64,000 bases of DNA from assembly GCA_033816765.1 (NCBI GenBank), contig CM066290.1, positions 868,001 through 932,000 on the forward strand, given 5' to 3'. The translations under genes and the position numbers were made by a program. The DNA comes from Nothopassalora personata. Taxonomy: Eukaryota; Ascomycota; Dothideomycetes; Mycosphaerellales; Mycosphaerellaceae. Shown here in pieces: positions 31,787 to 40,896 of this stretch. The notes beneath the pieces were generated by a model. The model searched no databases. It was given only the letters and a program-made list of their open reading frames with translations, and was not told where the DNA came from. Each line of letters opens with the position of its first letter. Positions within the stretch are counted from its first letter, which is position 1.

Positions 31787-34723
31787 CTACAAGAAGTAGA
31801 ATGTGTCTTCCAGTGATTCGTGGATCGATCGTAATCCGTAAGGGCAGGAGTTGCGCCCCACAGTATCCTCAGTCTTCAAGATCACATGAAGCTGGCTGCG
31901 CTCAGAGGCTTCCTGTGCGAGGTACAAGATAGCTGGCAATGCGCGGCTCTGTAAGTAGCGGCTCGAAGATCTCTCGCGCCTCTTCTCGCGCCGCATGTTC
32001 GTGACAGGAGCTGACTCAATGGAGACGATACGCCAAGGCGTTTTGGGAATGTTCAGCGTCCCGTCCTGAGCGAATCGACCTGCCGGGAGCCTGAAGACCT
32101 TTGGCATTATAGTGTCATGCAAGTCATCAGAGAGGCGCGCTGGCAGAGCTAGCTCATCAAGATTCATGATGGCGCCCTTCTCGTGTAGGACGATGTTCCG
32201 CTCGGGCACGAAAGATCTCAGAATGATTGGTGATTCCCACTGCACAGGCGCGGAAGCCTTCGATGCTTGGCCAGTTGGGGAGCCGTCATCTCCAGACGTG
32301 ACTGCTGGCGTCTTCCGACCCTCGATATTCTCGCGCAAGGCTGTCAGTATGTACTTGTCCTTCACTGCATCTAAGCACGTCCCAGAAAGGTAAAGGCTTA
32401 AGCTCCGATCTGGCATGCGCTTGTCCATGTGCTGATCGAAACAAGCATCAACCTCAGAGATGAGAGCACCTAGGTCATCGGCACGGAAGACGTGGCTTGT
32501 GATGCGTTTGTCCTCCATATCAGCTCTGATGGACACAATGTTGACCAGGTAGCACTGTTGCTTGTTGACTGGGAGCTTGCCGAGGGTATCGGTCCCACGG
32601 AATGATTCCATAGTGGCAAGATGAATACCGACGACCATGCCGTCCATATCAGCAGACACACGGGCAAGATTCGCAGAGATTGCGCCAGGAGTCTCCTGGT
32701 TTGGGTTGCCTGGAAGCCCGGGCACGCAAGCGCGTGCATAGATCTTCCGGACAATCTGGTTCGTGTATCTGATGAAGTCTGCAGGAGTAGACTTGCGCAT
32801 CCGACGAGCAAGCTCTGGAGCGTTGACAAGCTGGCACTGAGCGCCGTAATGAGCATCACACAGCAGCCGAATCATGTCGACCTTCTCCTTTGGCATATCC
32901 TTGGGCACCGCGACGATAAAGACATTCTTGATGCCTTGTACGCTCCCGAAACCTCGGTCTTCACCACGCCTGAGGCAGTTGATCAACTTGTCGCACGAGG
33001 CCTCCATCATCTTGGATTCCGCTACAGCATCTTTGAGTTTGCCATTAAAACGGCGACCAAGCTCATGCCGGAAGGCTGACATAGCAGGTGCAGACAGTGC
33101 TTTCCACGGCTTGCCATCAGTACCATTCTCCATGATGTTGACAAAGACCAGACGAAAGTCAGTGTCAGCGTGGGGGTAGAGCTCTCTCGCGCCATCCTCG
33201 CCATTCTGGGGCTTTGCGATCTTTCCATCTTGTGATTCCAGACTAGAAATTGGGGTTTCTACCTGAACAGAGTGTACTTGAGGCAGCTTGCCATGGAACA
33301 TCTGGTCGTTGCCAGCAATGTGACACATTTCGGCAGGAACATATCGTGGCTTCTGCTGGCTGCCAATATTGACTGTCGGTATGTTGGGGTACCGTAATGC
33401 AGAGAGTGATGGCTTGCTGGCTATCTCTTGAAGTATGGTAGGCTGTAAGAGTATGGTTGGTCCAAGCCCTGCAATGGTGTATGGTGAATCGTCACTACTG
33501 CTACCGGATGTCACCTTGATCCCGATGAGAGCCTTGGCAGCACGAGCGATATGCTCGTCAGTTGGCTGCACAATGTTGCTGGTGCCCATGAACTGCATCA
33601 AGAAATCCGAAACCGAAGTGTTTTGGAAGAAGAAGCCAGTGCATGGCTTGTGAGAGAGCAAGGGTGTGCCGTTGCTGTCGTAGACGATGCAACCAACAAC
33701 ACCACTCTTCTGCTGGAGACCATATTGGCCATCCTTATCCTCGACGAACACTTGATTACCGCGAATGATGACTTTGTCCTTCTGGTCGTCCGGAAGAGCA
33801 AGTCCGTCACAAATTCGCTGCCCAATGTAGTTGTCGAGCACATCATCGTATATCTGCTTCTCAGCGCCTTCAAGGGCTAGCAGCGACTCGATGTCGTCAA
33901 GTGAGAAGTTTTCGTGATCGAAGCACAAGGCAAGACTGGGCGCGCCGTACTTACTTGCTGATGTGTCGCCTTGCAAGTACCTGATTCTCAACTGATCGAT
34001 GCTTCGAGTCGACGGCGAAACACGTGTGATACTAAATCTGACCCACTTCTTCTCGCGCTTCTTGCGCCCCGTTGAGACAAGACAGTACTCACCAAGCTTG
34101 GCGCACAGCTTGGCGTCATCCGCCGATTCAATCATGAAGACGGGCTGGATTTCATCCAGAGAGAAATCTGGCAAGTTGTCGTTCCCAACAATACGGACAG
34201 TAGGCTGGTTCCAAGGTGTTGTCCTCTTCGGAAAGTATCTTTCGTCAACGAACTTCTCGCTGAGGGCCACAGACAGGGGTTTGCTTCTGTGACCAGTCTT
34301 GAGGTCGATGACTTTGACAGTGTACTTGTGGAAGACTTGTTGCGCCTTGTCGATAGGCTCAGTGCCTTGTTCTCTGAGCCAGTCGGTGCGGAACTTGTGG
34401 TTTTCGATACGATCCGGCTGATGAAGCTCTTTGCCCAGATTATCGTCTTGGGAGCGCTCCTCCGAAGTGCGCCGGAAGTGTTGGTCCTTGCGAGAACCGA
34501 AGGTGTATTGCTTCGATATTGTAGAGCCGCGCTCATCTGACGCAAGATCATCGAGGGGTGTTCGGTATGGAGATAGTGCCATAGAACTTGTGCTACGAGA
34601 CTTTCTCATGTCCGTGGCTTCGATGACGAGACCGTTGAGTGGCTGAGTCGGCACAGTGCTGGGCCTACGTCCAGTGATGGGACGGTTGTTGTACATTGCA
34701 GATGGATCGAGTGATCTCGACAT
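31787..34723 (-). CDS. Argonaute-like protein with apparently inactive PIWI domain
   Basis: The intronless frame encodes 978 residues. An N-terminal 120-residue disordered part is followed by N and linker regions, a segment matching the pre-PAZ DUF1785 (FFFQNTSVSDFLMQFMG, about 364-380), PAZ, and the typical L2 signature LRYPNIPTVNIG...YVPAEMCHI (443-468). A MID segment spans about 520-640 and a PIWI remnant about 650-900. In PIWI, the expected IVGIDVTH is VVGIHLAT (His701 replaces the first catalytic Asp). The expected YRDGV is YLSGT (Ser780 replaces the second Asp), and no HLAAFRAR-like block with the catalytic His is seen near the C-terminus. Small-RNA binding is possible, but slicing is unlikely. 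The gene is the last recognisable host gene before the right TE block. Confidence 0.72.
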   Translation of the reverse strand: MSRSLDPSAMYNNRPITGRRPSTVPTQPLNGLVIEATDMRKSRSTSSMALSPYRTPLDDLASDERGSTISKQYTFGSRKDQHFRRTSEERSQDDNLGKELHQPDRIENHKFRTDWLREQGTEPIDKAQQVFHKYTVKVIDLKTGHRSKPLSVALSEKFVDERYFPKRTTPWNQPTVRIVGNDNLPDFSLDEIQPVFMIESADDAKLCAKLGEYCLVSTGRKKREKKWVRFSITRVSPSTRSIDQLRIRYLQGDTSASKYGAPSLALCFDHENFSLDDIESLLALEGAEKQIYDDVLDNYIGQRICDGLALPDDQKDKVIIRGNQVFVEDKDGQYGLQQKSGVVGCIVYDSNGTPLLSHKPCTGFFFQNTSVSDFLMQFMGTSNIVQPTDEHIARAAKALIGIKVTSGSSSDDSPYTIAGLGPTILLQPTILQEIASKPSLSALRYPNIPTVNIGSQQKPRYVPAEMCHIAGNDQMFHGKLPQVHSVQVETPISSLESQDGKIAKPQNGEDGARELYPHADTDFRLVFVNIMENGTDGKPWKALSAPAMSAFRHELGRRFNGKLKDAVAESKMMEASCDKLINCLRRGEDRGFGSVQGIKNVFIVAVPKDMPKEKVDMIRLLCDAHYGAQCQLVNAPELARRMRKSTPADFIRYTNQIVRKIYARACVPGLPGNPNQETPGAISANLARVSADMDGMVVGIHLATMESFRGTDTLGKLPVNKQQCYLVNIVSIRADMEDKRITSHVFRADDLGALISEVDACFDQHMDKRMPDRSLSLYLSGTCLDAVKDKYILTALRENIEGRKTPAVTSGDDGSPTGQASKASAPVQWESPIILRSFVPERNIVLHEKGAIMNLDELALPARLSDDLHDTIMPKVFRLPAGRFAQDGTLNIPKTPWRIVSIESAPVTNMRREKRRERSSSRYLQSRALPAILYLAQEASERSQLHVILKTEDTVGRNSCPYGLRSIHESLEDTFYFL

Positions 34724-35664
34724 GAGACTGTTGACTTGTAGACTTTGTTCTTTTGATTTTTTTTGGTTCTCTCTGGAGACTGTGATCTGGAATGAGGGAG
34801 GAAGAGGGGGGAAGAGAGTTGCAATTCAAGAGCTGATTGCAAAGCTTGGTGAGAAGAAAGTCCCGAGTAGCGAAGAGCAGACTGATCTATATGGAGTATG
34901 CTTCAAAGAGAATGATGTTTGCTGGTGATGTAATCGATGGAATAAGGGAGCTTTGATGTTTTGTTGACGATGATAGTAGAGAAAGAGACCATGTTTGCAA
35001 GGACTGTGCCAGAAGCGAGGAGAAGACGGCCAGACAAGAACATGCTACAATTTGGAAGTGAAGTATCGGAGAAATCCTATCGATAGTAGAAGTCCGGCAG
35101 ATTCGTTGCTGTCGTGACCCTCGTGGGTCTTCGTGAGAGGGTCTACCGTAGATCCCAGAGGCGAATGTTGATAACCTGCTAGTAGTACTCATTAGGTGAC
35201 AGCAAGACCTGTGTTCATAATCATGATGTATTCAATGAATCGGAGTCACCTTTGAACTCATCGTCGTTCTGAGCGGCGTCTTGCCCTGAAAGGTGCATGC
35301 TGGGGCGTATGTTGAGTCCGTGGCGGCCCTCTTGTATGCTCAAGACTGACGATTTCGATAAATACTCGACTCTGCGGACACCTCGTCCGATATCCTCCAG
35401 TACCCACCACTCCCAGCGACCAAACGATCGTCACGAGGGCAGAACGAAAACAGGTAACTGTCTGTGCGGCGCATGTGACGTGCAGCGCATGTTTCGGGTT
35501 TTGGCGGTCGCTACAGCCGTACACATATCGAATGCACGATGTTCTTTTGCGGTCGATGGTGTCGTTTAAATCGTTTGATACTAAGCAGGCAGATCTGCCA
35601 GAAGCTCCAGTGAGCAGGGTTAAGGCCAATGCCAAGCCAGTCCCGCCGGGGGAGCCATTATTGT
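34724..35664. other. Upstream region of the Argonaute-like gene up to the TE boundary
   Basis: The sequence has host-type composition but no recognisable gene. Short frames on both strands lack domains. The normal composition ends abruptly at about 35,660, where TpA-rich RIP sequence starts. Confidence 0.5.
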
Positions 35665-36229
35665 GAGTTTTATATATAAAAGTAGCCGGCGTAGAGGGTT
35701 ACTTAAGTAACCGAAGCCGCGAACGTAGAATTTCTAGCCCGCCCTATCTAGAGGATATATAATAGACGGCTTTAGACTTTTTTCTAAAGTAAAATTTAAA
35801 TATATATTAATTTGTAAGAGCAATGTCCCGTGCTTTATACCCTACCTAACCCGACTAAAATGTACAGTGTCCGCAGTCGGTAACCGAGGATAGCACGGGT
35901 ATATATCCCTTTACTAATGTTACGTAACCTAAGCCCGTTACATAATCCCCTTATAATTATACCCCCTCCCGGACGTACCGTCCTCGGGGCGTAATATATA
36001 AGGCTAAACGACCCTCGTTATTAATTACTAAGTAATGTTAACCCCGAAACTACTAGTCGTACGCGCGTACGAAACGCCTACGTATCGTAATCGCGACCGA
36101 TAGACCGAGTACGCCGTATACGTATAAAACACGTACGCTATAACCGCGACTACGGACTAATTACGACACGTAGTCCCTATACGACTAGTCTCTTAGCTCG
36201 CTAGCGAGAGAAATAGGAATCTATCTTCC
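35665..36229. mobile_element. RIP-mutated repeat block with small LTR-like repeat D (left copy)
   Basis: From about 35665 the sequence is RIP-like. Bases 35813-35965 (starting TGTAAGAGC) repeat in the same orientation at 43517-43665. Between the two copies, once E1 (36230-43438) is removed, only about 340 bp remain. The pair therefore looks like the LTRs of a very small non-autonomous element D, with E1 inserted into its interior. No coding potential is seen. Confidence 0.5.
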
Positions 36230-36425
36230 TGTCACGGGCGAGAGGGACTACTATAGGTACGGGTAGAGACATATGTAGTTACGCGAGCTATCTAAGAGGT
36301 CGAAGGTACGCGCGAGAAGATAAGGGAACGCGAAGTAAGCTAGCGGGCGCTAGCGGCCGCTAGCGCGCGGGGCTGCGACCGATGACGTGTCGCGGGGCAG
36401 TGAGTGAAAGTGCTGTCTCGTGACA
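36230..36425 (-). repeat. E1 3' LTR
   Basis: This is the left copy of the 196-bp LTR. It contains the last 28 codons or so of the pol frame, whose stop lies at 36340. The palindromic CTAGCGGCCGCTAG at 36349-36362 is a conspicuous GC-rich feature. Confidence 0.92.
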
Positions 36426-39400
36426 GTGTACCCCCCCTCCTGAAAGAAGGAGCTCCTGTGACTGTGCTATTGCGTTCAGTGCCTGAAGCGTGCCGTGCGC
36501 CATTGCTGGCAGCACTGCCATTGCTTGTTTCTTGGGCTTCATCATGTGCAATGCGTGTCGTGGAGTGACAGTGACCTTCGCAAGGCTTACCAGAAGGCGA
36601 TGTCGTCATGCCGTCAGCGTAGAGTGGCTCACCTGCGGCCGCGGACAGGAATCCTTCGTCTTGTAGAGTTGGTGTGTACTGCACATCGAGGGTCACTGCC
36701 AGGCCGTACTGAGTGACTGTCTCGAGTCCGTCGAAGGCAGGCTTAGGTTTGTCAGGGTACCGCTGATGGAAGGCAATGGCGAGCTCTTCGCATCCTGGTA
36801 ACACTGCAGTCCATTTTGCCCAGTTCTGTGTGTTGTCTTTCCATCGCACCATGTACCAGACGTCGTTGTACCTGATCTTTGAATCCACCAAGTCATCCAC
36901 CTCATGCTCCTCGGATGCCTGGCCCTCGCGTTCGACGATCACAGGCGCCGGTGTTGGCTCACGCTGTCCAGGCATCCCCTCGTCGGCTGCTCGCCGCAGC
37001 TTGCTTGTGTGAAACACATTGTGTATTTGCATGCCGTCGCTAAGCTCGAGTTCGTACGAGCGCCTGCCCACGGTCCTTGTGACCTTGAACGGCCCAAGGT
37101 ACTTGTGGTCAAGCTTCTTGCTTGGGCGCGTGGTCTTGATATCACGGGCATCCAGCAGAACCATGTCACCAGGCTTGTAGGCAGGCGCTGGTGCACGCCG
37201 GGCGTTGGCGGCATCGGCGGTGCGTGCTTGTGCAAATGCGTGTGCATCTCTCAGCTCATCGAGTCGCTCCTGGCGCATGGACTCGAGTACTTCGTGCATG
37301 TGCTGCTGAGTGCTCTGCATGTTGTCAACCAGATTGTTAGCGGCTTCGACATTGGGTACTTCTCTGGCAGTGATTTGTGGTCTCGCAAGGCTCGTGAATT
37401 CCATCCGTGGGTGGCGACCGGTGTCTGCAAAGAAGGGTGTCATGCCGGTGCTAGCGGACTGGTGGTTGTTGAGAGCGAACTCGGCATCCGGAAGTAGTTG
37501 AACCCAGTTGTCTTGCTGATAGTTGGCGTAGGCGCGAAGATACTGTTCAAGTGCCTGGTTGGTGCGCTCGGATTGTCCGTCGGTCTCTGGATGGAAGGCC
37601 GTAGAAAGATTTTGCTTGATGCCAAGACGCGCGCAAAGTCTTCGGAAGAGCGCACTGACAAATTGCGTGCCGCGGTCACTGACGATAACCTCCGGCAGAC
37701 CGTGCAATGGAAAGATGTGCTTGTGGAATAGTAGCGCTGCATGCTCGGCTGACAAGTCGTTCGTAGGCAGCAGGCGAACTCGCTTGGTGAGCATGTCAGT
37801 GACGGTCATGATATGTTTGTAAACCAGTCCCGTCTCCGGGTCTTTGCTAGGCGGTAGGTCGACGATGAAGTCCACTGCAATATGCTTCCATTCGTAGCTT
37901 GGGGTTGAATGCGAGGACAGTGTACCCTGCTTAAGCAGTCGAGACGGTGTAGATCTCCGGCATATGATGCAGTATCGCACGTACCGGGCGACATCGCTAG
38001 CCATGTTAGGCCAAAACAGATTCTGTCTCTGCAGCAGGTTGAAGGTCCTGGCGATGCCTTGGTGCCCTGCAGCTCTACCGTCGTGGTATCGCTTCACTAT
38101 TCTGGTGCGAAGGTTCTGGAATGCAGGGACGTATAGGGCTTTGTTGACATATAACCGGTCCATGATGATCTCGCAATCTGAAGCTGCTATTTTCTGTTGC
38201 TGGAGCCACGCGTTGGTACGTCCTTGCTGCAGGTCGGTCTTCAGACGCTGCATGTGGGCTTTCACAGTCTTGCTGTTATATGCTTCTTCGCACAAGGCTT
38301 CTTCTGGCTGATCATCGGTGTCATCTTGGTCGGGGGCATCTTCGGGTTGCGCAAGTTCTTGAACAGGTTCTTGGGCGGGTTCAACAGGTTCCTCGTTGCT
38401 TGGTGTGTCGTCTTCGTCATCTGAGTCGCAAACAGAGGGTGGGACATAGGTCGATGGCGCGTCCATTTGCATTGCAGATTCCTCGTTGTCATCGATCTGC
38501 ATCGCGAATTGAGTAACGATGTCGAGGTTGTGCGGTTTCAAGATGGTTTGCTGTTGATACTGCACTCTCTCGTCATCCATCCCCGCCGGAATGTCTTGAG
38601 AACGACGTGTCAGAGCATCTGGCTTAGTGCCCTGCACTCCAGGTCGATACGTGATCTTGAAGTTGAACTGTGAAAGGAACTCGGCCCAGCGTGCTTGACG
38701 CCTGTTCAGTTGCTTCGTGGTCATAAAGTATTCCAGATTGCGGTGGTCCGACAGCACGCGGACTGGCTTATCGTCTGTGGCACAAATGAGCTCAGGCTGC
38801 CACTCCTCGAACGCCTTGACAATGGCAAGCAGCTCTTTGTCGTAGATGTCATAGTTGCATTCTTGCGGACTGAGCTTTTTGGAATAGAAAGCCACAGGCC
38901 GAAGTACTCCATTGATCATCTGTGACAGCACTGCTGCATTGACCCAGTCGCTTGAGTCTGTCTCAACCCAGATCTGTTCGCCTGGTTGATAGTGCGCAAG
39001 CATGCCGGCTTGGCTGAATCTCTGCTTGAGTTCCTTGAATGCGGCTTCGCACTGTGGAGTCCATACGAAAGGCGGTCTCTTTGCTTTGGACACCTTGCCG
39101 TTAACCTTGCTTCCTTCCCCCGTCTTGGTGAGGTCCGTGAGGCAGGCTGTGACCTTCGAGAATCCGTAGATGAATTTGCGGTAGAATCCTGTGAAGCCTA
39201 GGAAGGCCAGTACGTCCTTGACATTGCGAGGAGTCTCCCAGTTCATGATGGCCTCGATCTTGACTGGGTCCATGTCGACGCCTTCAGTAGTGATAATCAG
39301 GCCTAGATATTTGATGCGCTTGACATGGAATTCGCACTTGTCGATGTCGACTGGCAGACCGGCTTCGCGCAGTTTGAATAGTACTTTGCGGACATGGGCT

Positions 39401-40797
39401 CGGTGGTCGTCAAGTGAGCCATCCGTGTATATAAGGACGTCGTCCAGATACACAGTGACAAAATCGTCCAGGAATTCGCGGAGGATCTCGTTGATCTTGC
39501 GTTGCCAGCTGCTTGGCCCATTACAGAGCCCGAAGGGGAGGACTTTGAACTGGTACAGCCCATATCTGGTAATGAAGGCTGTCATCCATTCATCTCCCTT
39601 GCGGATGCGCATGTTATTAAATGCTGCGACGATATCAAGCTTCGTGAACCACTTTGCCTTGCACACGCGTTCGAGGGTCTCTCGCAGCAACGGGATGGGA
39701 TAGCGGTCTTTGATGGTGAGTGCGTTGAGGGCTCGGTAGTCAATGCACACGCGCAACCCTCCTCCTGGCTTCTTTACGATGAGAACGGGTGACGACATGT
39801 CGGACTTGGAGGGTTCGACCGTGCCGTTGGCCATGCCGTCGTCAATGAACTTCTTAACGACAGCCAATTGTTCTGGGTTCATGCTGAATGCTTTCTTGTA
39901 CGGCAGATTGTTCTCAGAGCCTGGCTTCAGGTTGATGGCATGATCTGAAGGGCCATGCTCAGGTAGTTTGAAGTCGTTCTTGTGCCTAAAGGTATCCGCA
40001 ATGTCATGGTACTCCGGTGGTAGCTTGACTTTGGGGTCTTGCACTTTGCTCTTCTTCATGAATATTTCCCAGTCGTCCGGAGACATGGCGAACGCAGTGG
40101 CATGTTCGTCGTTGGGGTCGAAGTCTTCGGGCCACAGGGCGAACATCTCGCCGTTGTCTTCTTGTTGCCTGCCTTGCCGCTTGCGGGCGCGTTTGGCCAT
40201 TCGATAGAATGCGTCGGCGCTGATGAAGCATATGTCCGGGTCCGGTTCTGGCGGGACCACTTTCGGTGGTGCGGGTTTTGGTGTATTGGACTTGCTCGTT
40301 GCGTCCATGACAATAGTGCATGGTCTGCTGCCCTCGCAATGAGACTGGTAGCAGAAGGGCTTATCGAATGAGAGTGTCTTGTTCTTGAAACTGCAGGACG
40401 GGTCATGTTCTTCAAGCCATGAAATGCCGAGGACAATGTCGTACTTGTCCAAGTCCGTGATGTAGCAGAGCTCTTGGCTGGTGTGCCCACCGATGGTGAT
40501 GTCCATCAGTGCCGCCTCTAAGAGGCGGGCAGTAGATCCGTTGGCCAAGCGGAGCCTACGGGGTCTATCAAGCTTGAATGTAGGTATGTTATTTGCGCGG
40601 ACGAATCTTGGGTCAGTGAACTTGGAAGAGGCACCAGTGTCAGAGAGGGTGAGAGCTTTTGCTTTCCTACCTGATGTGCTAGTTACAGTGCTGGCGCACA
40701 CAATGTGCTTTCCATGCGTTGGTTGTACATGTATAGGCGTATGGGTGTCACCCTCAGCTGTTACTGCACACAGATATTCCTCCTCTTGGGCAAGCAT
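36340..40797 (-). CDS. pol: E1 Pol: protease, reverse transcriptase, RNase H, integrase, chromodomain
   Basis: The frame has 1,485 residues from its first Met. It is open further upstream to the slippery site at 40896, so it is probably made as Gag-Pol by -1 frameshift. In order: aspartic protease (LSDTGASSKF, then VLGISWL); RT with LPFGLCNGPSSWQR and YLDDVLIYTDG (39439-39452); RNase H (ETDSSDW, YDIYDKELLAIVKAFEEW); integrase with an HHCC zinc domain (H-H in YHDGRAAGHQG, C-C in CIICRR) and DDE residues in AVDFIVDLPP, VSDRGTQF and PETDGQSER. A C-terminal chromodomain contains WYMVRWKDNTQNWAKW. This order defines the chromovirus clade of Gypsy elements. The last residues are translated through the polypurine tract into the LTR. 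Confidence 0.93.
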   Translation of the reverse strand: MLAQEEEYLCAVTAEGDTHTPIHVQPTHGKHIVCASTVTSTSGRKAKALTLSDTGASSKFTDPRFVRANNIPTFKLDRPRRLRLANGSTARLLEAALMDITIGGHTSQELCYITDLDKYDIVLGISWLEEHDPSCSFKNKTLSFDKPFCYQSHCEGSRPCTIVMDATSKSNTPKPAPPKVVPPEPDPDICFISADAFYRMAKRARKRQGRQQEDNGEMFALWPEDFDPNDEHATAFAMSPDDWEIFMKKSKVQDPKVKLPPEYHDIADTFRHKNDFKLPEHGPSDHAINLKPGSENNLPYKKAFSMNPEQLAVVKKFIDDGMANGTVEPSKSDMSSPVLIVKKPGGGLRVCIDYRALNALTIKDRYPIPLLRETLERVCKAKWFTKLDIVAAFNNMRIRKGDEWMTAFITRYGLYQFKVLPFGLCNGPSSWQRKINEILREFLDDFVTVYLDDVLIYTDGSLDDHRAHVRKVLFKLREAGLPVDIDKCEFHVKRIKYLGLIITTEGVDMDPVKIEAIMNWETPRNVKDVLAFLGFTGFYRKFIYGFSKVTACLTDLTKTGEGSKVNGKVSKAKRPPFVWTPQCEAAFKELKQRFSQAGMLAHYQPGEQIWVETDSSDWVNAAVLSQMINGVLRPVAFYSKKLSPQECNYDIYDKELLAIVKAFEEWQPELICATDDKPVRVLSDHRNLEYFMTTKQLNRRQARWAEFLSQFNFKITYRPGVQGTKPDALTRRSQDIPAGMDDERVQYQQQTILKPHNLDIVTQFAMQIDDNEESAMQMDAPSTYVPPSVCDSDDEDDTPSNEEPVEPAQEPVQELAQPEDAPDQDDTDDQPEEALCEEAYNSKTVKAHMQRLKTDLQQGRTNAWLQQQKIAASDCEIIMDRLYVNKALYVPAFQNLRTRIVKRYHDGRAAGHQGIARTFNLLQRQNLFWPNMASDVARYVRYCIICRRSTPSRLLKQGTLSSHSTPSYEWKHIAVDFIVDLPPSKDPETGLVYKHIMTVTDMLTKRVRLLPTNDLSAEHAALLFHKHIFPLHGLPEVIVSDRGTQFVSALFRRLCARLGIKQNLSTAFHPETDGQSERTNQALEQYLRAYANYQQDNWVQLLPDAEFALNNHQSASTGMTPFFADTGRHPRMEFTSLARPQITAREVPNVEAANNLVDNMQSTQQHMHEVLESMRQERLDELRDAHAFAQARTADAANARRAPAPAYKPGDMVLLDARDIKTTRPSKKLDHKYLGPFKVTRTVGRRSYELELSDGMQIHNVFHTSKLRRAADEGMPGQREPTPAPVIVEREGQASEEHEVDDLVDSKIRYNDVWYMVRWKDNTQNWAKWTAVLPGCEELAIAFHQRYPDKPKPAFDGLETVTQYGLAVTLDVQYTPTLQDEGFLSAAAGEPLYADGMTTSPSGKPCEGHCHSTTRIAHDEAQETSNGSAASNGARHASGTERNSTVTGAPSFRRGGTLSRDSTFTHCPATRHRSQPRALAAASAR

Positions 40798-40856
40798 CTC
40801 ATATCCTTGCTCGTGTTCTGGTCCTTCGTGTTCGTGACTCGTGGATTCGTGAGGCG

Positions 40857-40896
40857 CTCCGTCAACGCGACTGTGTTGAGGAGCTAAGCATTTCCC
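40857..40896 (-). promoter_or_regulatory. Predicted -1 ribosomal frameshift signal of E1
   Basis: On the minus strand, the heptamer GGGAAAT (40896-40890) sits in the gag frame as G GGA AAT, two codons before the gag stop TAG (40886-40884). After a 6-nt spacer (GCTTAG) comes a hairpin: arm CTCCTCAAC (40883-40875), loop of 8, arm GTTGACGGAG with one bulged C (40866-40857). Slippage by -1 enters the pol frame, which is open to its end. Confidence 0.75.

Noticed and set aside
34887..35192. 101-codon minus-strand frame upstream of the Argonaute-like gene
   Set aside because: Ser-rich with one hydrophobic patch but no recognisable family; more likely leader or intergenic sequence.
35475..35666. 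63-codon plus-strand frame ending exactly at the TE boundary, suspected disrupted gene
   Set aside because: No protein family is recognisable and no continuation was found on the far side of the TE block.
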